Notes under the pieces: model-generated | Database searches by the model: none | The model's input: only the letters and a program-made list of their open reading frames with translations | What the model was told of the DNA's origin: nothing | Program-made: the position numbers and the translations under genes | Part shown: positions 16,572 to 25,834 of the stretch, one piece after another | Numbering within the stretch: the first letter of the stretch is position 1 | Layout: each line of letters begins with the position of its first letter | Origin: Pedococcus cremeus | Lineage (GTDB): Bacteria > Actinomycetota > Actinomycetes > Actinomycetales > Dermatophilaceae | Assembly (NCBI RefSeq): GCF_900111375.1 | Contig: NZ_FOHB01000004.1 | Coordinates: forward strand, 310,001 to 374,000 | Reading direction: 5' to 3' | DNA: 64,000 nt

Positions 16572-17509
16572 TGGCCACCGCCACCGCACCTGCCTCGGCA
16601 CCGCCGGCCCGGTCGAAGGAGACCGCGCTGAACAAGGCCGGCGACTGGGCCCGACGCGCCCCGCTGCTGCCGGCCCTCATCTTCGTGATCGCGATGACGC
16701 AGCTGCCCTTCCTGGCCACCATCGTCATCTCGTTCATGAACTGGAACGCGTACTACCCGAAGGAGCGTGGCTTCACCGGGTTCGACAACTACGTGGCGGT
16801 CTTCACCGACACCAACGCCCGCAGCGCGGTCATCGTGACGATCGTGCTGACCGTCTCGGTGGTGCTCATCTGCCTGGTGCTCGGGCTCGCCATCGCGCTG
16901 CTGCTCGACCGGAAGTTCCGGGGGCGCGGCGTGGTGCGCACCCTCATGATCACGCCCTTCCTCATCGTCCCCGTGGCCGCTGCCCTGCTGTGGAAGCACG
17001 CGCTCTACAACCCCGAGTACGGCCTCTTCAACGGCGTGCTCAAGTGGCTGTTCGGCGAGAACGCACCGCAGCCCGACTGGATCAGCAACAACCCACTACT
17101 GGCGATCATCGTGGCGATCTCCTGGCAGTGGACGCCGTTCATGATGCTGATCCTGCTGGCCGGACTGCAGAGCCGGCCGCTCGACGTGGTCGAGGCGGCC
17201 CGGATCGACGGCGCCAGCACATGGCAGATCTTCACGCACATGACGTTGCCGCACCTGCGCCAGTACATCGAGCTGGCCGGCCTGCTCGGCGCCATCTACG
17301 TGGTGCAGAACTTCGACCACGTCTTCACGATCACCTCGGGCGGGCTGGGCACGGCCAACCTCCCCTACTTCATCTACCAGACGTTCTACACGGCACAGGA
17401 CTACGGCCGGGCCTCGGCCGCCGGCGTGGTGGTCGTGATCGGCACGATCATCATCGCGACCGCCGCCCTGCGCACCGTGTTCAGCCTGTTCCGGGAGGAG
17501 AGCCGATGA
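16571..17509 (+). CDS. polyol/sugar ABC transporter permease (MalF/SmoF type)
   Basis: This 312-residue membrane protein has about six transmembrane helices, starting at about residue 31 (LLPALIFVIAMTQLPFLAT). The coupling loop EAARIDGASTWQIFTHMTLPHL (near residue 215) is the EAA motif that contacts the ATPase. It is overlapped by the preceding and following genes (TGATG and ATGA), so the importer genes are one translational unit. It forms the channel with the second permease. Confidence 0.92.
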   Translation: MATATAPASAPPARSKETALNKAGDWARRAPLLPALIFVIAMTQLPFLATIVISFMNWNAYYPKERGFTGFDNYVAVFTDTNARSAVIVTIVLTVSVVLICLVLGLAIALLLDRKFRGRGVVRTLMITPFLIVPVAAALLWKHALYNPEYGLFNGVLKWLFGENAPQPDWISNNPLLAIIVAISWQWTPFMMLILLAGLQSRPLDVVEAARIDGASTWQIFTHMTLPHLRQYIELAGLLGAIYVVQNFDHVFTITSGGLGTANLPYFIYQTFYTAQDYGRASAAGVVVVIGTIIIATAALRTVFSLFREESR

Positions 17510-18399
17510 GCACCACCACACGTCAGGACACCGGGGTGGCACCCGGCGGCGAGCAACGCGCCCGGTCGGGTGCCGTCACCCACGCGAAGCCGCCCAGGTC
17601 GGGCATGCTGCTCAGCCTGCTGGCCTGGGTCGTCGGGCTGCTGTTCGCGCTGCCCGTCTTCTGGATGGTGCTGACCTCGTTCCACAGCGAGGCGGACGCG
17701 GCCACGAACCCACCGAGCGTGTTCGCGCCGCTCAGCCTGGAGGGCTACCGGACCTTCTTCGGTTCCGACCCCTGGCCGGCACTCCTGAACTCGCTGACCG
17801 CCAGCGTGCTGTCGACCGTGCTGGTGCTGGTCCTCGCGTTCCCCGCCGCCTACGCGCTGTCCATCCGGCCGGTCCGGAAGTGGACCGACGTCATGTTCTT
17901 CTTCCTCTCGACCAAGATGCTGCCGGTCGTCGCGGGCATCCTGCCGCTCTACCTGTTCGCCCAGAAGGCGCACCTGCTCGACAACATCTGGTGGCTGATC
18001 CTGCTCTACACCACGATGAACCTGCCGATCGCGGTCTGGATGCTGCGCTCCTTCCTCGCCGAGGTCTCTGTCGAGATGCTCGAGGCCGCCGAGGTCGACG
18101 GCGCGAGCCTGTCGCGCACGCTGCGGGAGATCGTGGCCCCGGTGGTCATGCCGGGTATCGCCTCCGCAGCGCTCATCTGCTTCATCTTCAGCTGGAACGA
18201 GCTGTTGCTCGCCCGCGTGCTGACCAGCACCGTGGCGGCGACCTCACCGGTCTACCTGACCGGGTTCGTGACCAGCCAGGGCCTGTTCCTGGCCAAGGTC
18301 TGCGCCGCGTCACTGGTGGTGTCGCTGCCGGTGCTTGCCGCGGGGTTCGCCGCCCAGGACAAGCTCGTCCAGGGACTGTCGATGGGAGCCGTGAAGTGA
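17506..18399 (+). CDS. polyol/sugar ABC transporter permease (MalG/SmoG type)
   Basis: This 297-residue partner permease has about six transmembrane helices and the EAA coupling loop EAAEVDGASLSRTLREIVAP near residue 190. It overlaps the upstream permease by ATGA, and its stop overlaps an upstream candidate GTG of the dehydrogenase gene. No nucleotide-binding subunit follows in this operon; a shared multi-sugar ATPase (MsiK type) encoded elsewhere would be needed, as is usual for actinobacterial importers of this family. Confidence 0.92.
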   Translation: MSTTTRQDTGVAPGGEQRARSGAVTHAKPPRSGMLLSLLAWVVGLLFALPVFWMVLTSFHSEADAATNPPSVFAPLSLEGYRTFFGSDPWPALLNSLTASVLSTVLVLVLAFPAAYALSIRPVRKWTDVMFFFLSTKMLPVVAGILPLYLFAQKAHLLDNIWWLILLYTTMNLPIAVWMLRSFLAEVSVEMLEAAEVDGASLSRTLREIVAPVVMPGIASAALICFIFSWNELLLARVLTSTVAATSPVYLTGFVTSQGLFLAKVCAASLVVSLPVLAAGFAAQDKLVQGLSMGAVK

Positions 18400-18446
18400 C
18401 CTCGACTCCCCCTTCTCCTTCCCCACGTCCCCAGGAGGCCTCGCCG

Positions 18447-19994
18447 GTGCCCCCCTCGCCCGTTCCCCTCTCCAGCCGGACGCTCGGTGAGCTCGACGAC
18501 CGGGTCGACCGACCGGCATACGACCGCACGCAGGTGCGCGCCGGCATCGTCCACTTCGGCGTCGGTGGCTTCCACCGCGCCCACCAGGCGATGTACCTCG
18601 ACCGCCTGATGAACGACGGCAAGGCCCTCGAGTGGGGCATCTGCGGTGTCGGCGCGCTGCCGCACGACCGGAGGATCATCGACACCCTGCGCGCGCAGGA
18701 CGGCCTCTACACGTTGGTCGTCAAGCACCCCGACGGTCGGCGCGAGCCGCGGGTCATCGGCTCCATCGTGGAGACGATGTTCGCGCCCGAGGACCCCGCC
18801 GCGGTGGTCGACCGACTCGCCGGTGAGGAGACCCGCATCGTCTCGACGACGATCACCGAGGGCGGCTACCTCGTCAACCAGGTCACCGGTGAGTTCGACG
18901 CCGAGGACCCCTCGATCCAGGCCGACCTCGCCGCCGACTTCGCCGGGGGCGACTCCCCCACGACGGTCTTCGGCTTCATCGTGGCAGCCCTCGACCGCCG
19001 GCGCCGTGAGGGCGCGGAGCCGTTCACCGTGATGTCGTGCGACAACCTTCCCGACAACGGCGATGTCGCGAAACGCATGATGTGCGCCTTCGCCCGGGTG
19101 AAGGACCCCGCGCTGGCCGACTGGATGGAGCGCGAGGTCGCGTTCCCCAACTGCATGGTCGACCGGATCACGCCGGTCACCACGGCCGAGGACATCGAGC
19201 GGCTGGAGGACGAGTTCGGGGTCCGCGACGGCTGGCCCGTCGTCTGCGAGCCGTTCGAGCAGTGGGTGCTCGAGGACCACTTCGGCCAGGGCCGGCCGCC
19301 GTTCGAGGACGCCGGCGTGCAGATGGTCGACGACGTCGTGCCCTACGAGCTGATGAAGCTGCGGCTCCTCAACGCCAGCCACCAGGCGCTGTGCTATCTG
19401 GGCCACCTGGCCGGCTACCGGTACGCGCACGAGGTCTGCCAGGACCCGCTGTTCGTCGAGTTCCTGCTCGCCTACATGGAGCGCGAGGGCACACCCACCC
19501 TGCCCGAGGTGCCCGGGGTCGACCTCGACCGCTACCGCCACCAGCTCATCGAGCGGTTCGCCAACCCCGAGGTGCGCGACACCCTGGCCCGGCTGTGTGC
19601 CGAGAGCTCGGACCGGATCCCCAAGTGGCTGGTGCCGGTGATCCGGGCCAACCTCGACTCCGGGGGCGAGATCGACCGCTCGGCGCTCGTGGTGGCCTCG
19701 TGGGCCCGCTACGCCGAGGGCGTCGACGAGAGGGGCGAACCGATCGAGGTGGTCGACCGGCTCAAGGACCGCGTGATGGCCGCGGCGGCCCGCCAGGGCG
19801 ACGACCGGCTGGCCTTCATCCGCGACCGCGACCTCTTCGGTGGCCTGGCCGACGACGAGCGGTTCGCCGCGGCCTACACCGCCGCGCTCGACGCGTTGCA
19901 CAGCAAGGGCGCCCGCGCGACGCTGGAGGCCCTGGCGGAGAAGGATGTGCAGAAGGACGCGGTGAAGGGTGGAGAAGGGATGAAGGGGAGCTGA
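18447..19994 (+). CDS. mannitol dehydrogenase family protein (polyol 2-dehydrogenase)
   Basis: This polyol-specific long-chain NAD-dependent dehydrogenase of 515 residues oxidises hexitols or pentitols such as mannitol to fructose or D-arabitol to D-xylulose. The N-terminal Rossmann segment GIVHFGVGGFHRAHQAMYLD binds NAD. The catalytic signature K-L-R-L-L-N-A-S-H (near residue 308) has the Lys, Asn (+5) and His (+8) seen in Pseudomonas mannitol 2-dehydrogenase. I chose GTG 18447, eight bases after AGGAGG; GTG 18396, overlapping the permease stop, would add a Pro/Ser-rich leader of 17 residues. The last codons overlap the next ATG. Confidence 0.9.
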   Translation: MPPSPVPLSSRTLGELDDRVDRPAYDRTQVRAGIVHFGVGGFHRAHQAMYLDRLMNDGKALEWGICGVGALPHDRRIIDTLRAQDGLYTLVVKHPDGRREPRVIGSIVETMFAPEDPAAVVDRLAGEETRIVSTTITEGGYLVNQVTGEFDAEDPSIQADLAADFAGGDSPTTVFGFIVAALDRRRREGAEPFTVMSCDNLPDNGDVAKRMMCAFARVKDPALADWMEREVAFPNCMVDRITPVTTAEDIERLEDEFGVRDGWPVVCEPFEQWVLEDHFGQGRPPFEDAGVQMVDDVVPYELMKLRLLNASHQALCYLGHLAGYRYAHEVCQDPLFVEFLLAYMEREGTPTLPEVPGVDLDRYRHQLIERFANPEVRDTLARLCAESSDRIPKWLVPVIRANLDSGGEIDRSALVVASWARYAEGVDERGEPIEVVDRLKDRVMAAAARQGDDRLAFIRDRDLFGGLADDERFAAAYTAALDALHSKGARATLEALAEKDVQKDAVKGGEGMKGS

Positions 19995-21016
19995 TGCGCG
20001 CTGCGGTGCTGAACCGACCCGGCGAAGTCGAGGTCGTCGAGCGACCCACACCCGAGCCCGGCCCGCACGAGGTGCTCGTGCGGGTCCGCGCTGTGGGGGT
20101 CTGCGGGTCCGACACCCACTACTACGACCACGGGCGGATCGGCCGTTTCGTCGTGGAGGCGCCACTGGTGCTGGGCCACGAGTCGGCCGGTGTCATCGAG
20201 GCCGTCGGCGAGCGCGTCGACCCGGCCCGCGTCGGGCAGCGGGTGTCGATCGAGCCGGGCGTGCCCTGCCGACGCTGCACGCAGTGCCTGGCCGGCCGCT
20301 ACAACCTCTGCCCGGACATGGTCTTCTACGCGACCCCGCCCGTCGACGGCTCGCTCGCCGAGCTGGCCGTGATCGACGAGGCGTTCGCCCACCCGGTGCC
20401 CGACAGCGTCTCCGACGAGGCGGCCGCCCTGCTCGAGCCACTCTCGGTCGGCATCTGGGCCTGCCGCAAGGGCGGTGTGGGCCCGGGTTCGCGTGTGCTC
20501 GTCACCGGTGCCGGCCCGATCGGCATCGTCGCCGCCCAGGTCGCGCGGGCGAGCGGCGCGGCCGAGGTCGTGGTGGCCGACGTCAACCCCCACCGCCTCT
20601 CCGCGGCCACCGCGCTGGGCGCGAGCCGGGCCGTCGACACGGCGGAGACCTCCCTGGAGCAGGCGTATGTCGGGCGGCCGGGTCCCGACGTGCTCCTCGA
20701 GTGCTCGGGTCACCCCGGGGCGACGGCCGACGGGATCCGCGCCCTCGCGCCGGCGGGGGTTGCCGTGCTCGTCGGCATGGGCGGCGACGAGCTGCCCCTG
20801 CCGCTGTCGGTGGTGCAGGAGCGTGAGCTGACGGTCACGGGGACCTTCCGCTACGCCAACACGTGGCTCACGGCGATCGCACTGGTCGCCACCGGTCAGG
20901 TGGACCTCGACGCCCTGGTCACGGCCCGCTTCCCCCTGGCCCAGGCTGAGCGGGCCCTCACCGCTTCGCGCGACGACCCGCACTCCCTCAAGGCCGTCAT
21001 CCTGCCCCAGACCTGA
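19994..21016 (+). CDS. zinc-dependent polyol dehydrogenase (sorbitol/xylitol dehydrogenase-like)
   Basis: This 340-residue medium-chain dehydrogenase has CGSDTHYYDHGR (catalytic zinc Cys) at residues 38-49, GHESAG with the zinc His and Glu near 63, the structural-zinc Cys quartet near 93-107 (PCRRCTQCLAGRYNLC), and the NAD Rossmann motif VTGAGPIGIVAAQ near 167. The CGSDxHYY block is typical of sorbitol/xylitol dehydrogenases. Its start overlaps the preceding stop by one base, so it is translated with the mannitol-type dehydrogenase. Together with xylulokinase it points to pentitol oxidation to xylulose. Confidence 0.92.
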   Translation: MRAAVLNRPGEVEVVERPTPEPGPHEVLVRVRAVGVCGSDTHYYDHGRIGRFVVEAPLVLGHESAGVIEAVGERVDPARVGQRVSIEPGVPCRRCTQCLAGRYNLCPDMVFYATPPVDGSLAELAVIDEAFAHPVPDSVSDEAAALLEPLSVGIWACRKGGVGPGSRVLVTGAGPIGIVAAQVARASGAAEVVVADVNPHRLSAATALGASRAVDTAETSLEQAYVGRPGPDVLLECSGHPGATADGIRALAPAGVAVLVGMGGDELPLPLSVVQERELTVTGTFRYANTWLTAIALVATGQVDLDALVTARFPLAQAERALTASRDDPHSLKAVILPQT

Positions 21017-21073
21017 GGCACGCCTGACAACCCGGCCCACACGAAACCGGCCCACCCGAAGGAGGAGCCCACC

Positions 21074-22123
21074 GTGGCCACGATGCAGGGGGTCCGCCTC
21101 CCCGGTGACAGCACGGTCGAGCACGTCAGCGTGTCCGTACCGGAACCTGGGCCCGGACAGGTGCTCCTGCGGATGCGCGCGTCCTCCATCTGTGGCAGCG
21201 ACATCCGCGCCATCTACCGCGAGCACCTCGGTCACGGGGCCGAGGCCTACCAGGGCGTGGTCGCGGGACACGAGCCGTGCGGGGAGGTCGTGGCGCTCGG
21301 TCCCGGCACGCGACGGCTCGGCGTCGGTGACCGGGTGGTCGTCTACCACATCGCGGGCTGCGGACTCTGCGACGAGTGTCGACGCGGGTATGCCGTCGGC
21401 TGCCACTCCCCCTTCCGCGCCGCCCACGGGTGGCAGCGGGACGGCGGCCATGCCGAGTACCTGCTGGCGGAGGAGGTCTCCTGCCTGCTGCTGCCCGAAC
21501 CCCTGACCTTCGTCGACGGGGCCCTCGTCTCGTGCGGGTTCGGCACAGCCTACGAAGGGCTGCTCCGCGCGGAGGTGAGCGGCCTCGACCGGCTGCTGGT
21601 GACCGGCCTGGGTCCGGTGGGCCTGGCCACCGCGATGCTGGGTCGAGCGATGGGCGCGACGACCGTGGTCGGTTCGGACCCGTCCGCCGAGCGGGTGCGC
21701 CTGGCCGAGGAGCTCGGGCTCGTCGACGTCGGCGTCAGCGATCCCGGCGCCCTGGCCGACGCCGTCGACGTGTCGACGGACGGACTCGGGTGCGAGGTCG
21801 CCATCGACTGCTCGGGCAACGCGGCCGCGCGAGAGTCCGCCCTGCGGCACACCCGCACCTGGGGGCGCTGCGTCTACGTGGGCGAGGGCGGATCGGTCTC
21901 GTTCGACGTCTCGAACCTGTTGATCCACAAGCAGATCCGGTTGCACGGTTCGTGGGTCACCTCCTTGCTGCACATGGAGGAGCTGCTCGAGCGCCTGGTG
22001 CGCTGGGAGCTGCACCCTGAGGTCGTCGTCACGCACCGCTTCTCGCTGGACCAGGCCGCGGAGGCATACCGTGTAGCCGCCGCCGGCGAGGCGGGCAAGG
22101 TATGTCTGGTGTGGGAGGACTGA
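21074..22123 (+). CDS. zinc-dependent alcohol dehydrogenase family protein
   Basis: This 349-residue medium-chain dehydrogenase paralogue has [12 protein letters not shown] at residues 40-51, AGHEPCGEV near 65, the Cys cluster [16 protein letters not shown] near 95-110, and the NAD motif [12 protein letters not shown] near 175. It differs clearly from the preceding dehydrogenase, with a longer catalytic loop, so it likely acts on another alcohol of the same pathway. GTG 21074 follows GGAGGAG at good spacing. It sits directly before xylulokinase with no gap. Confidence 0.88.
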   Translation: MATMQGVRLPGDSTVEHVSVSVPEPGPGQVLLRMRASSICGSDIRAIYREHLGHGAEAYQGVVAGHEPCGEVVALGPGTRRLGVGDRVVVYHIAGCGLCDECRRGYAVGCHSPFRAAHGWQRDGGHAEYLLAEEVSCLLLPEPLTFVDGALVSCGFGTAYEGLLRAEVSGLDRLLVTGLGPVGLATAMLGRAMGATTVVGSDPSAERVRLAEELGLVDVGVSDPGALADAVDVSTDGLGCEVAIDCSGNAAARESALRHTRTWGRCVYVGEGGSVSFDVSNLLIHKQIRLHGSWVTSLLHMEELLERLVRWELHPEVVVTHRFSLDQAAEAYRVAAAGEAGKVCLVWED

Positions 22124-22124
22124 C

Positions 22125-23534
22125 GTGAGCAGGACACTGGTGGCCGGGGTGGACTCCTCCACCCAGTCGACCAAGGTCGTCGTGTGCGACCCCGACACCG
22201 GTGAGGTGGTCCGCAGCGGACGCGCACCCCACCCGGACGGCACCGAGGTGGACCCGCAGCGGTGGTGGGACGCCTACCGGGCCGCGACCGCCGACGGCCT
22301 GCTCGAGGGCGTCTCGGCGATCGCGGTCGGTGGCCAGCAGCACGGCATGTGCGCCCTCGACGAGAAGGGCGACGTCGTGCGCGACGCCCTTCTCTGGAAC
22401 GACACCCGCTCTGCCGGGTCGGCCGCTGAGCTCGTCGCCGAGCTGGGCGGCCCCACCGCCTGGGTCGAGGCGGTGGGCCTGGTGCCGGTGGCCAGCTTCA
22501 CCGTGACGAAGCTGCGGTGGCTTGCCGAGCACGAGCCGGACAGGGCCGCCCGGGTCCGCGACGTCGTGCTCCCCCACGACTGGATGACCGGCCGGATCCT
22601 CAAGGAGGGCAACGGGTTCCGCGAGTGGACCACCGACCGTGGCGACGCTTCAGGCACGGGGTACTGGTCGCCCATCACGGGTGAGTACCGGCCCGACCTG
22701 CTCGAGCGCGCCTTCGGTCGGGTCGTCGGCACCCCACGGGTGGCGGCCCCCTCGGAGGTCGTCGGCGAGACCGACACAGGGGTGCTCGTTGCCCCGGGCA
22801 CTGGCGACAACATGGCGGCGGCCCTCGGCCTCGGCATCCAGCCCGGCGACGTCGTCGTGTCGCTGGGCACGAGCGGCGCCGTCTTCGGTGAGCACTCCAC
22901 GCCCGTCTTCGACACCGGCGGCGACGTCGCGAGCTTCGCCAGCGCCGCCGGCGACCACCTGCCCCTGATGTGCACCCTCAACGCCGCCCGGGTGCTCACC
23001 GCGGCAGCCCGGATGCTCGGCACCGACCTCGCCGGCCTGGACACCCTCGCCCTGGCGGCCGAGCCCGGCGCCGGAGGGCTGACCCTGCTGCCCTACCTCG
23101 ACGGCGAGCGCACCCCGAACCTCCCGGACGCCACCGGCACGCTCGGCGGCCTGACCCGCGCCAACGCCACACCGGAGAACCTCGCCCGCGCCGCGGTCGA
23201 GGGCATGCTGTGCAACCTCGTCGCCGGCGTGGGCTCGCTGACCCGTCTGGGGGTGCAGGCTCGGCGGGTGCTGCTCATCGGCGGGGCCTCGGCCTCGCAG
23301 GCGGTGCGGGCCGTCGCACCGATGCTCTTCGGCGTGCCGGTCGTGGTGCCCCGGCCGGGCGAGTACGTGGCCGTCGGCGCCGCCCGCCAGGCGGCCTGGG
23401 CGCTGCGTGGCGGTGACGCCCCGCCGGTCTGGGCGGTCGGCACCGAGTCGGAGTACGACCCCCACCCGGGCCCGGAGGGCTCGGAGGTCACCAGCCGGTA
23501 TGCCGCGCTGCTGCGGACCGTGCACGGCCGCTGA
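22125..23534 (+). CDS. xylB: xylulokinase
   Basis: This 469-residue FGGY-family kinase phosphorylates D-xylulose to xylulose 5-phosphate for the pentose phosphate pathway. The N-terminal ATPase motif GVDSSTQSTKVVV (residues 9-21), the substrate block GGQQHGMC near 66, HDWMTGRI near 150, the phosphate-2 loop GTGDNMAAALGLG near 225 and the adenosine motif RRVLLIGGASASQAVRA near 380 are all present. GTG 22125 starts one base after the preceding stop. It ends the polyol operon and is convergent with the xylose-type importer genes, linking both carbon sources. Confidence 0.94.
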   Translation: MSRTLVAGVDSSTQSTKVVVCDPDTGEVVRSGRAPHPDGTEVDPQRWWDAYRAATADGLLEGVSAIAVGGQQHGMCALDEKGDVVRDALLWNDTRSAGSAAELVAELGGPTAWVEAVGLVPVASFTVTKLRWLAEHEPDRAARVRDVVLPHDWMTGRILKEGNGFREWTTDRGDASGTGYWSPITGEYRPDLLERAFGRVVGTPRVAAPSEVVGETDTGVLVAPGTGDNMAAALGLGIQPGDVVVSLGTSGAVFGEHSTPVFDTGGDVASFASAAGDHLPLMCTLNAARVLTAAARMLGTDLAGLDTLALAAEPGAGGLTLLPYLDGERTPNLPDATGTLGGLTRANATPENLARAAVEGMLCNLVAGVGSLTRLGVQARRVLLIGGASASQAVRAVAPMLFGVPVVVPRPGEYVAVGAARQAAWALRGGDAPPVWAVGTESEYDPHPGPEGSEVTSRYAALLRTVHGR

Positions 23535-23596
23535 GCGAACGGGCAGGTGCGGCGCCCCGTGACCGGGTGCCACGACAGCCCTTCCCACACCACGGC

Positions 23597-23626
23597 GCCG
23601 GCCCGGCGCAGACGCGCCGGGCCGGC
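23597..23626 (+). terminator. bidirectional terminator between xylB and the permease gene
   Basis: GCCGGCCCGGCG at 23597-23608 pairs perfectly with CGCCGGGCCGGC at 23615-23626 around a 6-base loop (12 GC-rich pairs). It lies between two convergent genes and can serve both, since the hairpin is symmetric. There is no U-tract. Confidence 0.8.
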
Positions 23627-23661
23627 ATACCCGTGGTGTGGACGCCCGGAGGGCGTGCAGG

Positions 23662-24930
23662 TCAGGCGCGCCCGTGGGCGGCCCGGCTGCGGCGGCTGAG
23701 GGAGTCGACGGTCACGGCGAGCAGCAGCACGCCACCGGTGACCATGTAGCGGATCGAGCTGTCGAGGTTGAGCAGGCTCAGGCCGCTCGAGATCGACTGG
23801 ATGACGATGATGCCCAGCAGCGCGGAGTAGGCCGAGCCGCGGCCGCCGAAGAGGCTGGTGCCGCCGATGACCGCGGCGGCGATCGCGTTGAGGTTGGTGT
23901 CGCCACCACCGCTGCTCTGGTTGGCGGCTGCGAGCCGGCCCGCCGCGAGCAGGCCGCCGATCGCCGCGAAGGTGGAGCAGAGCGCGAAGACCGAGAGGTA
24001 GATGCCCTTGACGTTGATGCCGGCGCGGCGCGCGGCCTCGACGTTGCCGCCGACCGCCATGACCGAACGGCCCCAGCCCGTGCGACGGATCGCGAAGTCC
24101 ATCACCACGACGAGCGCCACGAACAGCAGGAACATCACCGAGACACCGCGGTCGCGGTTGAGGACGTAGGTCGGCACGAGCAGCACCACCGCGAGCACCA
24201 GCGCCCGCAGCCCGATCATGACGTTCGGCGTGGTGGACAGTCCGGCGGCGGCGCGCTGGCTGTTCACGCGCAGCCGCGTCAGGACGTACAGCGCGACGGC
24301 GAGCAGCGCGACGACGTAGGAGACCGCCAGGGGCAGGAACGTCTGCTGGGCGAACTTCACGAGACCCGAGTCGAAGGGGATGTTGATGGTCCCCTCCTTG
24401 CCCAGCACGTAAAGCTGGAGGCCGAGGACGGCGAGCAGTCCCGCCAGGGTGATCACGAAGCTGGGCACCCCGAACCGGGTGAACAGGGCGCCGTACGCGA
24501 GGCCGATCACCATCCCCGCCACGATGGCGACGACGATCGCCACCACGCTCGGCCAGCCCTGGTTGACCATGCCCACGGCCAGGATCGCCGACGACAGGCC
24601 GCTGACCGAGCCGACCGAGAGGTCGATCTCGCCGAGCAGCAGCACCAGCACGATGCCGATGGCGATGGTGCCGACCGCCGCGCTCTGCAGCGTGAGGTTG
24701 ACCAGGTTGCGGCTGGAGAGGAAGGAGTCGTTGAGCGCCTGGAAGACGCCCCAGATGATGACCAGGCCGATCACGACCGGCAGCGAGCCGAGGTCGCCGC
24801 TCTTGAGCCGCGAGAGGAAGGCGCCAGCCCAGCCGCGCACGCCCTGCTGGGCGATGAGCCGCTCGTCCTGGAGGTCGGCCGGCAGCGCGGCGGTGGTGTC
24901 CTGCGGCGCGTTGGGGGTGGCGGTGCTCAT
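23662..24930 (-). CDS. xylH: xylose/ribose-type ABC transporter permease
   Basis: This 422-residue membrane protein of the branched BPD_transp_2 (RbsC/XylH) family has about ten hydrophobic segments. Characteristic blocks are LLGEIDLSVGSVSGLSS near residue 100, FVITLAGLLAVLGLQ near 150, GGTSLFGGRGS near 365 and the terminal SLSRRSRAAHGRA. The length fits XylH better than the shorter RbsC (about 320). Its start overlaps the stop of the ATPase gene (ATGA). The name xylH is by analogy; xylose and other pentoses cannot be told apart from sequence. Confidence 0.85.
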   Translation of the reverse strand: MSTATPNAPQDTTAALPADLQDERLIAQQGVRGWAGAFLSRLKSGDLGSLPVVIGLVIIWGVFQALNDSFLSSRNLVNLTLQSAAVGTIAIGIVLVLLLGEIDLSVGSVSGLSSAILAVGMVNQGWPSVVAIVVAIVAGMVIGLAYGALFTRFGVPSFVITLAGLLAVLGLQLYVLGKEGTINIPFDSGLVKFAQQTFLPLAVSYVVALLAVALYVLTRLRVNSQRAAAGLSTTPNVMIGLRALVLAVVLLVPTYVLNRDRGVSVMFLLFVALVVVMDFAIRRTGWGRSVMAVGGNVEAARRAGINVKGIYLSVFALCSTFAAIGGLLAAGRLAAANQSSGGGDTNLNAIAAAVIGGTSLFGGRGSAYSALLGIIVIQSISSGLSLLNLDSSIRYMVTGGVLLLAVTVDSLSRRSRAAHGRA

Positions 24931-25730
24931 GACTGCTCTTCCTTCTGGACCCGGCGGGAGGCCCGCTCGGAGACGGCGTTGGTCGTCGCGCCGGTGATGG
25001 CCGCGATGATCTCCTGCGTGCTGGTCTGGCTGACGTGGAAGGTGCCGTTGTTGCGCCCGAGCCGCAGCACGTGCACGCGGTCGGCGACCGCCATGACGTC
25101 GGACATGTTGTGGCTGATGAGGATCACGCCGTGGCCGTTGTCGCGCAGGCGCTCCACGAGGTTGAGCACCTCGGCGGTCTGGGCCACGCCGAGCGCCGCG
25201 GTCGGCTCGTCGAGCATGACGACCTTGGGGTCGCCGAGCAGGGAGCGGGCGATGGCCACCGTCTGGCGCTGCCCCCCGGAGAGGCTGGCCACCGGAATGC
25301 GCACCGAGGGGATCTTGGCGCTGAGCTGGCGCAGCAGGCGCCACGACTCCTGCTCCATGCGCACCTCGTCGAGGGCGCGGCCCCGGTACAGCTCACGGCC
25401 CAGGAAGAGGTTGCCGACGACGTCGAGGTTGTCGCACAGCGCGAGGTCCTGGAAGACGGTGGCGATGCCGAGGCGCTGCGCCTCGGCCGGCGTGGAGACG
25501 GAGGTGGTCCGGCCGTCGAAGGTCATGGTGCCCTCGTCGGGCGTGTAGACGCCGGCGATGGTCTTGACGAGGGTGGACTTGCCGGCGCCGTTGTCGCCGA
25601 CCAGCGCCACCACCTCCCCCGCGTTGACGTCGAAGTCGATGTCCTTGAGGGCCTGCACCGCGCCGAAGCGCTTGGAGACCCCCTTGAGCGACAGCACGGC
25701 GGTGGTCGCGGGGGCGGCGGTGGCGGTCAT
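24927..25730 (-). CDS. xylG: xylose/ribose-type ABC transporter ATP-binding protein
   Basis: This 267-residue single-domain ATPase has Walker A GDNGAGKST near residue 44, the Q-loop ATVFQDLAL near 95, signature LSGGQRQT near 153, Walker B VVMLDEPTAALG near 172 and the switch His in LISHNM near 205. E. coli XylG has two such domains; one domain of this size is the actinobacterial form that works as a homodimer. It overlaps the permease gene. The region before it contains a strong hairpin, so it is probably expressed at a lower level than the binding protein. Confidence 0.88.
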   Translation of the reverse strand: MTATAAPATTAVLSLKGVSKRFGAVQALKDIDFDVNAGEVVALVGDNGAGKSTLVKTIAGVYTPDEGTMTFDGRTTSVSTPAEAQRLGIATVFQDLALCDNLDVVGNLFLGRELYRGRALDEVRMEQESWRLLRQLSAKIPSVRIPVASLSGGQRQTVAIARSLLGDPKVVMLDEPTAALGVAQTAEVLNLVERLRDNGHGVILISHNMSDVMAVADRVHVLRLGRNNGTFHVSQTSTQEIIAAITGATTNAVSERASRRVQKEEQS

Positions 25731-25787
25731 CTGTGTCCTCTGCTGTGCGGTCGGGCCCACGGGCCCGGGGTGGTGCGTATGCCGGGT

Positions 25788-25828
25788 GCGTCCGCGGGCG
25801 GGTGGCTCACCCACCCGCCCGCGGACGC
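25788..25828 (-). terminator. intra-operon attenuator hairpin
   Basis: A perfect 18-bp stem: GCGTCCGCGGGCGGGTGG at 25788-25805 with its complement at 25811-25828, loop CTCAC. It sits between the binding-protein stop and the ATPase start, within one operon. Such hairpins in ABC importer operons trim downstream transcription and stabilise the upstream mRNA, giving excess binding protein. Confidence 0.8.
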
Positions 25829-25834
25829 GTTGGG

